A model generated the notes under the pieces. That model was given only the letters and a program-made list of their open reading frames with translations. It searched no databases and was not told where the DNA came from. A stretch of DNA of 11,429 nucleotides from Desulfurococcales archaeon. GTDB lineage: Archaea; Thermoproteota; Thermoprotei_A; Sulfolobales; AG1. This document shows, piece after piece, positions 6,872-11,429 of this stretch (its first letter is position 1; each line of letters starts with the position of its first letter). Position numbers and translations under genes: made by a program. The stretch is from positions 1-11,429 of the forward strand of contig JALXCO010000256.1 of NCBI GenBank assembly GCA_026990885.1, given 5' to 3'.

Positions 6872-6958
6872 ATCCTCTCACACTAGATATATTTATTTGA
6901 GGCTAAAAATAAGTCTTATTATTCCTATAATACTCAGTAATATGGGAGGTGAAGACAA
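6872..6958. promoter_or_regulatory. divergent promoter region between eS28 and eL24 with a central palindrome
   Basis: This 87-bp gap must carry both promoters. AT-rich TATA candidates are AAAAATAA (6905-6912, readable on either strand) and ATATATTTATTT (6887-6898, better placed for eS28). A 13-bp palindrome AATAAG-T-CTTATT (6908-6920) lies almost exactly at the midpoint, overlapping the shared TATA candidate. A start site near 6935 would give eL24 a leader of about 25 bases. Which element serves which gene is not decided by sequence. Confidence 0.55.
6945..6952 (+). promoter_or_regulatory. Shine-Dalgarno site of the eL24 gene
   Basis: GGAGGTGA is an 8-base match to the anti-Shine-Dalgarno of archaeal 16S rRNA. 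It lies six bases before the ATG at 6959 and supports that start over the in-frame ATG two codons later. Confidence 0.7.
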
Positions 6959-7156
6959 ATGTCAATGACTCAAAATAGATGTACATTCTGCGGCTCACAG
7001 ATAGAGCGTGGAACAGGAATAATGTATGTTCTCAACAACGGCTCCGTGCTATGGTTCTGCTCGAGCAAATGCTTTAAGTACTATAAAATGAAGAAGGATC
7101 CTAAGAAGCTTGCATGGACAAGCAGGTATATGCCTAGAGCTGGTAGCAGAAAGTGA
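6959..7156 (+). CDS. rpl24e: 50S ribosomal protein eL24
   Basis: 65 residues, typical for archaeal eL24, a zinc-binding protein of the large subunit. The zinc ligands are visible as C8-x2-C11 and C34-x3-C38 (CTFCG and CSSKC), with the family context FCSSKCFKYYKMKKDP and a basic C-terminus. A strong Shine-Dalgarno sits six bases upstream. The gene is transcribed away from eS28 and converges on phoU with only seven bases between the stop codons. The nucleoside diphosphate kinase gene that commonly follows eL24 in archaea is absent here, so this looks like a single-gene transcript. Confidence 0.97.
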   Translation: MSMTQNRCTFCGSQIERGTGIMYVLNNGSVLWFCSSKCFKYYKMKKDPKKLAWTSRYMPRAGSRK

Positions 7157-7163
7157 GCTTTAG

Positions 7164-7763
7164 CTACTGCTTCATGAATATCGCGTCTTTAGCTATATAT
7201 ACAGAATGATCAGCCATTCTTTCAAGATATATAGCCATTATTAAATCCATAAATGTGCATACATCACCTCTGCCTGCAACAACACTATCTATACTTCTCC
7301 TCAAGGCGTTATCGATATCCTCATCCATCTTAACTACTTCCGAAGCTAGATCATATTTTCTCTCCATATATGCCGTGACACTCAACTTAACCATCTTAAG
7401 GACATTTGCCTTAATCGAGGAAGATATAGGGAGGGGACACCTTACACCGAGGCCCCTCTCTATAACCCCAAACAGTGTAGCTATATCAAAGGCGTATCTA
7501 GATAGCCTGTATAGACCGTAAGATATTTCAAGCGCAGTTATGAGGAACTTAAGATCCGACGCTGTAGGCTGGAATCTAGCTATAATCTCTATAGAGTGTT
7601 CATGAACGCTTCTTCTTAGACTCATAGATTTCTCAACCTTGTCTCTCAGCACGTCTGTCTGAGGTATTTCTGTAGTAACCAGCTCGACCAGCTCGATCGA
7701 TAGATTAGCTATCTCCAGAAGCTTAGATTTCAACTTTTCAAACTCCCTATCTATAGGTCTCAT
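7164..7763 (-). CDS. phoU: PhoU-family phosphate uptake regulator
   Basis: 199 residues, close to the usual 210-240, and all-helical. PhoU proteins are two three-helix bundles that bind metals and restrain the PstSCAB transporter, and in bacteria the phosphate signalling kinase. The landmark ARFQPTASDL (62-71) separates the helices of repeat 1, and repeat 2 keeps the metal motif as LERMADHSVYIA (180-191) together with acidic residues near 147-151 (DEDID). In repeat 1 the matching segment reads YRLSRYAFDI (85-94), lacking the usual Glu and Asp, so one metal site is probably lost. It starts eight bases after pstB; GGTGATGA overlapping the pstB stop serves as Shine-Dalgarno. No PhoR/PhoB is in view, so the likely action is directly on the transporter. 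Confidence 0.9.
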   Translation of the reverse strand: MRPIDREFEKLKSKLLEIANLSIELVELVTTEIPQTDVLRDKVEKSMSLRRSVHEHSIEIIARFQPTASDLKFLITALEISYGLYRLSRYAFDIATLFGVIERGLGVRCPLPISSSIKANVLKMVKLSVTAYMERKYDLASEVVKMDEDIDNALRRSIDSVVAGRGDVCTFMDLIMAIYLERMADHSVYIAKDAIFMKQ

Positions 7764-7771
7764 TCAAATCA

Positions 7772-8518
7772 TCACCCTATCCTGCCAGTTATATATTTTT
7801 CAGTTAGCTCGTTTTTCGGCGATGTGAATATCTGTGATGAGGACCCCACCTCAATCAATCTACCTTTATAGAGGAATGCAACATAATCAGAAACCCTGGC
7901 TGCCTGAGCAGGATTGTGTGTTACCAATACAACAGTAACTATCTTTTTCAGCTCAACCATTAGCTCTTCAATCCTATTTGTAGCTACAGGATCGAGATTG
8001 GAAGTCGGCTCATCCATCAATATAACCTTAGGCCTCATAGCGAGAGCCCTAGCTATACATAGCCTCTGCTGCTGCCCCCCAGACAATTTGGCTGCTGGCT
8101 CCTTCAACCTATCCTTAACCTCATCCCAGAGATAAGCTTTCTCTAAAGCCCATTTAACTATATCTCTAAGCTCGCTCTCACTCTTAACAAGCTTATTTAG
8201 CTTAGGCCCTAAAGCCACATTATCGAAAATGGACATATTCGGGATCGGATTAGGAATCTGGAAAACCATACCAATATTTCTTCTCACATCCTCTGTTCTT
8301 GCTTTAAAAACATTGACTCCATCAACATATATCTCTCCCTCAACTCTGACGCCTGGATATATCTCGATCAGCCTATTGATCGCTCTCAGCAACGTGGATT
8401 TCCCACTGCCTGAAGGCCCCATTATAGTCAGTATAACGTTTCTGGGCACATCTAGATTTATGTTATCCAGGATCTTGTTATCTCTATACCATACATTAAG
8501 ATCTTTAATCATGATCAT
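7772..8518 (-). CDS. pstB: phosphate ABC transporter ATP-binding protein
   Basis: 248 residues, full length for PstB, the cytoplasmic ATPase that powers phosphate import through PstCA. It shows Walker A GPSGSGKST (34-42), Q-loop glutamine 87 in the PstB-typical MVFQIPNPIP, ABC signature LSGGQQQR (145-152), Walker B VILMDEP (165-171) with catalytic E170, D-loop SNLDP (173-177) and the switch His201 in VTHNPAQAARVSD. The ATG at 8518 overlaps the pstA stop in ATGA, the usual sign of translational coupling. A second ATG two codons on (8512) is an alternative start. Confidence 0.97.
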   Translation of the reverse strand: MIMIKDLNVWYRDNKILDNINLDVPRNVILTIMGPSGSGKSTLLRAINRLIEIYPGVRVEGEIYVDGVNVFKARTEDVRRNIGMVFQIPNPIPNMSIFDNVALGPKLNKLVKSESELRDIVKWALEKAYLWDEVKDRLKEPAAKLSGGQQQRLCIARALAMRPKVILMDEPTSNLDPVATNRIEELMVELKKIVTVVLVTHNPAQAARVSDYVAFLYKGRLIEVGSSSQIFTSPKNELTEKYITGRIG

Positions 8519-9411
8519 CTCAAATAAGCACCCCTAGCTATATATCTAGCAATAATATATAGCGAGAGCACCATTAATAACAATATAAATGCAGCACCCC
8601 ACGCAGTAGCTATCCACTCCTCATACGGTGATAGACCTAGATTATATATCGCTAGAGTCAAGGAGCCGATCGGCTTAAACAGGAATCCAGGATCCGATAT
8701 GGTGTAGAAATCGCTTCCAAAAGCCGTAAATAGTAGTGGAGCGGTCTCACCCATTATTTTTGATATCGCTATCAATATAGAGGTAACTATGCTGCCTCTA
8801 GCATACACCAGAAATATGTAGAAGTTAGCCTTGATCCTGCTCAACCCAAGCGAGTATGCAGCTTCTCTTATACTGATCGGTATAGATCTCAATGACTCCT
8901 TGATCTGAACATACAGAAACGGCAGCATAACTATAGTTAGCGCTATAGATCCTGAAAGCACACTAAACTTAGGGAGCTCAACATCAATGAGTAGATATAT
9001 CCTTATCGCATCATTCAATACAGATATCAAGGCAAAAGTCATTAGCCCAATAATGATTGTTGGAAACTCAAACAGTGTAGTTATAATAACATCGCCAGCA
9101 TTAGTTAGTCTGCTTTGAATGAACTCTGACGCATATATAGCTATAAGTATCGATAGCGGGACCCCAATCAACGTTGCTATAGAGACAAGGATAGCTGTGC
9201 CAACAATATAGGGGCCTACACCACCTATAACTCCACTGCCAGGTATGCTTCTCTCCATATAGAAGAATCCTGGAAAGTTTTGGGATATAGCATAGATCCC
9301 ATTAGCAACAACAGTAAAGAATAGATGAGCTATTGGTATAAAGGGCAACATTGCAAGTATCGATATAGTTGCGACCATAACCTTTGATTTAATGCTTCTT
9401 AAATCGATCAT
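8515..9411 (-). CDS. pstA: phosphate ABC transporter permease PstA
   Basis: 298 residues with about six membrane helices (roughly 12-35, 67-95, 108-133, 150-170, 205-222 and 266-290). The cytoplasmic coupling loop IREAAYSLGLSRIKANF (181-197) is the EAA motif that docks to PstB, and GETAPLLFTA (221-230) is a signature separating PstA from PstC. It forms the inner-membrane channel with PstC. Its start overlaps the pstC stop in ATGA and its stop overlaps the pstB start the same way. A purine-rich GAGGAG directly before the ATG may help reinitiation. Confidence 0.96.
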   Translation of the reverse strand: MIDLRSIKSKVMVATISILAMLPFIPIAHLFFTVVANGIYAISQNFPGFFYMERSIPGSGVIGGVGPYIVGTAILVSIATLIGVPLSILIAIYASEFIQSRLTNAGDVIITTLFEFPTIIIGLMTFALISVLNDAIRIYLLIDVELPKFSVLSGSIALTIVMLPFLYVQIKESLRSIPISIREAAYSLGLSRIKANFYIFLVYARGSIVTSILIAISKIMGETAPLLFTAFGSDFYTISDPGFLFKPIGSLTLAIYNLGLSPYEEWIATAWGAAFILLLMVLSLYIIARYIARGAYLR

Positions 9412-10289
9412 CTCCTCTTCACCATCGATAAACCAACCATGTTGGCGAGTAAGCCAACAATAAATATGAAAAGGGATGCAGCAAAAAGTGCTGAAACCAT
9501 ATAGGTGTAGGCCTCGGCGTTCTGATACTGATCCGCTATCAGGCTCGATACCGTGTAGCCGGGAAGGAAAATCTTATAGAACTCCGGCTGAATAACGTTT
9601 CCAACAACCATAGCTACGGCAACTGTTTCCCCGACGGCTCGTCCGAAGCCTATTAATAAGCCTCCTATAATATAGTTCTTCACCATCTTTATCTGGATCC
9701 ATATAAGCTCCCATCTGGTGGCCCCTATAGATATTATAGCCTCTCTAAGATGTGTCGGAATAGATAGGAGACCCTCCCTAATAATTGCGGATGAGAAGGG
9801 AACAATCATTATAGCCATTAATATAGATGCTGTAAATATCGAGGTCCCCGGCCTTGAAGGGACCCCTAGGACGCTGGATAAAAATGTAGATAGTGGAGCC
9901 ATAACGTAGTCATATAGGAAGGGGGCTAAATAGATCAATCCCCACAACCCATAGATCACTGTAGGCACAGCTGCACCAATATCGTTTAAGGTCACAAATA
10001 TACTCCTCAACCTTACAGGTGAGATTTCAGCTACGAATACAGCTAGAGAAATCGACAATACCGCTCCAAGGGCAACAGATATCAAGCCAACAACAACGCT
10101 TCCCCCTAGAGCAAATAAAATGCCGTACTCCTCCTTCACGGGGTTCCACGATGATGTTGTCAGGAACTCGAGGCCTCTATAGAGAAGGATCGGGATGGAC
10201 TGGATAATTAGGAAGATAATCATGACGGATACAATGGAAATAACTAGAAGCATTATGATTCCTAACGGATGCTCTATTAATCTAGCCAT
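9408..10289 (-). CDS. pstC: phosphate ABC transporter permease PstC
   Basis: 293 residues, six predicted membrane helices. The PstC marks are a long extracytoplasmic loop after helix 1, VIYGLWGLIYLAPFL (111-125), the EAA coupling loop LREAIISIGATRWELIW (181-197) and GRAVGETVAVAMVVGN (216-231). It pairs with PstA to form the phosphate channel. The ATG at 10289 is preceded by GGGTG five bases upstream. It begins 26 bases after the pstS stop and no promoter is evident in that gap, consistent with one operon. Confidence 0.96.
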   Translation of the reverse strand: MARLIEHPLGIIMLLVISIVSVMIIFLIIQSIPILLYRGLEFLTTSSWNPVKEEYGILFALGGSVVVGLISVALGAVLSISLAVFVAEISPVRLRSIFVTLNDIGAAVPTVIYGLWGLIYLAPFLYDYVMAPLSTFLSSVLGVPSRPGTSIFTASILMAIMIVPFSSAIIREGLLSIPTHLREAIISIGATRWELIWIQIKMVKNYIIGGLLIGFGRAVGETVAVAMVVGNVIQPEFYKIFLPGYTVSSLIADQYQNAEAYTYMVSALFAASLFIFIVGLLANMVGLSMVKRR

Positions 10290-10315
10290 CTAAACACCCA
10301 ACAGTTTTTTAGAGC

Positions 10316-11429
10316 TCAACCGCTACCTATTTCTCTAACTGCTTTTAACGCTATATCAAGAGCCTCCTTAGGCAGAGCTATATACCCCTCCACAATATTC
10401 TCGCTTTTCTGTCCCTCGGTAAGGATCCAGGTTAAGAAAGCCCGGATAGCCTTATTTTTGTTGTCGTCATTATAGTCTAGATCCAGTATTAAATACACAT
10501 ACGTAACTATAGGGTAGGAGAGTTCACCCTCTAGATAGAGTAGCTCATCAGCTATAGGACTCCAATCATCGGTTGGGTCAGGGAACCTTTTTGATGCATA
10601 CTTTACAGCTTCACTTATGGTTGTTGTGTTTGGTAATACAAAGTTGCCTGCTTTATTGAGCAGTTCAGCAACCGGTAATTTGGACTTCAACGCGTAGGCT
10701 AGCTCCACATACCCTATAGAGTATGGTGTAGATGCCACTTTCTGGGTGACCCCTTCATTGCCTTTACCGCCTAGCCCGTAGCCGAGCTGATCCCTAGGCC
10801 ACTCAACGGTGTATCCCCACCCCACACTATTCTTCCACTCATCACTAACCAAGGCTAGATACAGGGTGAATGATGCGGTCGTACCACTACCATCGCTTCT
10901 ATGTATCCCTATAATGGGGTTGTCTGGCAGCAGGTCGCCACACTTGTCCTGTAGGCTAACTATTTTAGGATCGTTCCATTTGATTATGTTCCCCAGATAT
11001 ATATCAGCCAAGACCTCTCCAGAAAGCTTCAGGTTACCACATTTAGCCTCATCCCACTCAGGGAGATTATATATCACGGCTATGGCTCCAGCCACTATGG
11101 GGATTTGAATAAACTTTCTGCCAGCACCCTTAATCTCGCTATATATATCTTTAGGCAGTGGAATGTCCGAGGCGCCAAAATCAAGGGCTCGACTTTTCCA
11201 TTTAGCCACTCCTGCCCCGCTACCGATACTCTGGTAGTTTACAGTAACCAGTCCTTTGGATAGGTCTCTAAATTTAGTTGCCCAAGCCTGCATTTGTGGA
11301 TTGATGAATGTCGAGCCTCCCCCTATAATCACTATAGGTGTTGTAGGCAGATCAAGAGATATGGATTGCCCATCATAAACTATAGTTATGGTGTACCCAG
11401 CTCCTCCTTCTTGCTGTATAGGGTTTATG
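10316..11429 (-). CDS. pstS: phosphate ABC transporter substrate-binding protein, N-terminus cut off by the window edge
   Basis: About 371 codons are visible and the frame is open to the right edge. The first valine of the VIIGGGSTF segment is encoded by GTG at 11332 but is internal, not a start. Phosphate-binding segments are GGGSTF, GSGAG, GASDIPLP and RSDGSGTT, all diagnostic of PstS. The protein should be anchored outside the membrane and deliver phosphate to PstCA; its signal peptide lies beyond the window. Before the usual first strand there are at least 33 extra residues, including QQEGGAG and a likely beta hairpin (YTITIVYDGQSISLDL). Counting from the GTG at 11332, C98 and C131 are the only two cysteines and could form a disulfide outside the cell. 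It is the first gene of the pst operon, so the operon promoter is expected just outside. Confidence 0.95.
   Translation of the reverse strand, partial: INPIQQEGGAGYTITIVYDGQSISLDLPTTPIVIIGGGSTFINPQMQAWATKFRDLSKGLVTVNYQSIGSGAGVAKWKSRALDFGASDIPLPKDIYSEIKGAGRKFIQIPIVAGAIAVIYNLPEWDEAKCGNLKLSGEVLADIYLGNIIKWNDPKIVSLQDKCGDLLPDNPIIGIHRSDGSGTTASFTLYLALVSDEWKNSVGWGYTVEWPRDQLGYGLGGKGNEGVTQKVASTPYSIGYVELAYALKSKLPVAELLNKAGNFVLPNTTTISEAVKYASKRFPDPTDDWSPIADELLYLEGELSYPIVTYVYLILDLDYNDDNKNKAIRAFLTWILTEGQKSENIVEGYIALPKEALDIALKAVREIGSG

Noticed and set aside
7145..7172. Weak stem (AGCAG with CTGCT) between eL24 and phoU
   Set aside because: Only five pairs with a long loop and no T-tract; it lies mostly in coding sequence.
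7771..7777. GTGATGA resembling a C box of a C/D guide RNA on the minus strand
   Set aside because: It is the Shine-Dalgarno of phoU overlapping the pstB stop, and no D box (CTGA) follows at suitable distance.
11330..11332. GTG as the start of pstS
   Set aside because: The frame stays open to the edge with plausible protein sequence, and no signal peptide would exist with this start.

Overview
The window reads as a chromosome segment of a thermophilic crenarchaeon (class Thermoprotei). It carries archaeal/eukaryotic-type ribosomal proteins eS28 and eL24, a 1064-residue archaeal-type isoleucyl-tRNA synthetase, AGGTG-type Shine-Dalgarno sites, TATA-like promoter elements, and codon use rich in ATA, AGA and AGG. 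Ignisphaera- or Desulfurococcales-like relatives are plausible, but the genus cannot be fixed from sequence reading alone. Genes are packed tightly and no gene-free stretch reaches 100 bases. I see no tRNA, rRNA, CRISPR array, insertion sequence or other mobile element.

Left part (1-2172, + strand): the 3' part of a winged-helix regulator whose C-terminal cysteine spacing matches the Fe-S regulator SufR; a 45-bp gap with an AT-rich inverted repeat; a two-helix membrane protein of unknown function; and a DAO-family FAD oxidoreductase ending in an odd Ala/Ser-rich tail. The three genes run in the same direction and may form a redox-linked unit.

Middle (2189-6871, - strand): a translation-flavoured cluster, read from right to left, of eS28, an unrecognised protein of about 75 residues, ileS and a TatD-type metal-dependent hydrolase. 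eS28 is divergent from eL24 (6959-7156, +) across an 87-bp region with a palindrome almost at its centre. These two genes are usually colinear in archaea, so the cluster appears rearranged here.

Right part (7164-11429, - strand): a complete-looking phosphate uptake operon pstS-pstC-pstA-pstB-phoU. The stop/start overlaps (ATGA) at pstC/pstA and pstA/pstB, and the Shine-Dalgarno of phoU overlapping the pstB stop, point to translational coupling. pstS runs off the right edge, so its signal peptide and the operon promoter are not visible. The PhoU first repeat has lost the acidic residues of the usual metal site.

Most of the content is ordinary core biology. The parts most worth a second look are the SufR-like regulator with its inverted repeat, the split ribosomal-protein pair, the small gene next to ileS, and the hairpin abutting the eS28 stop codon.
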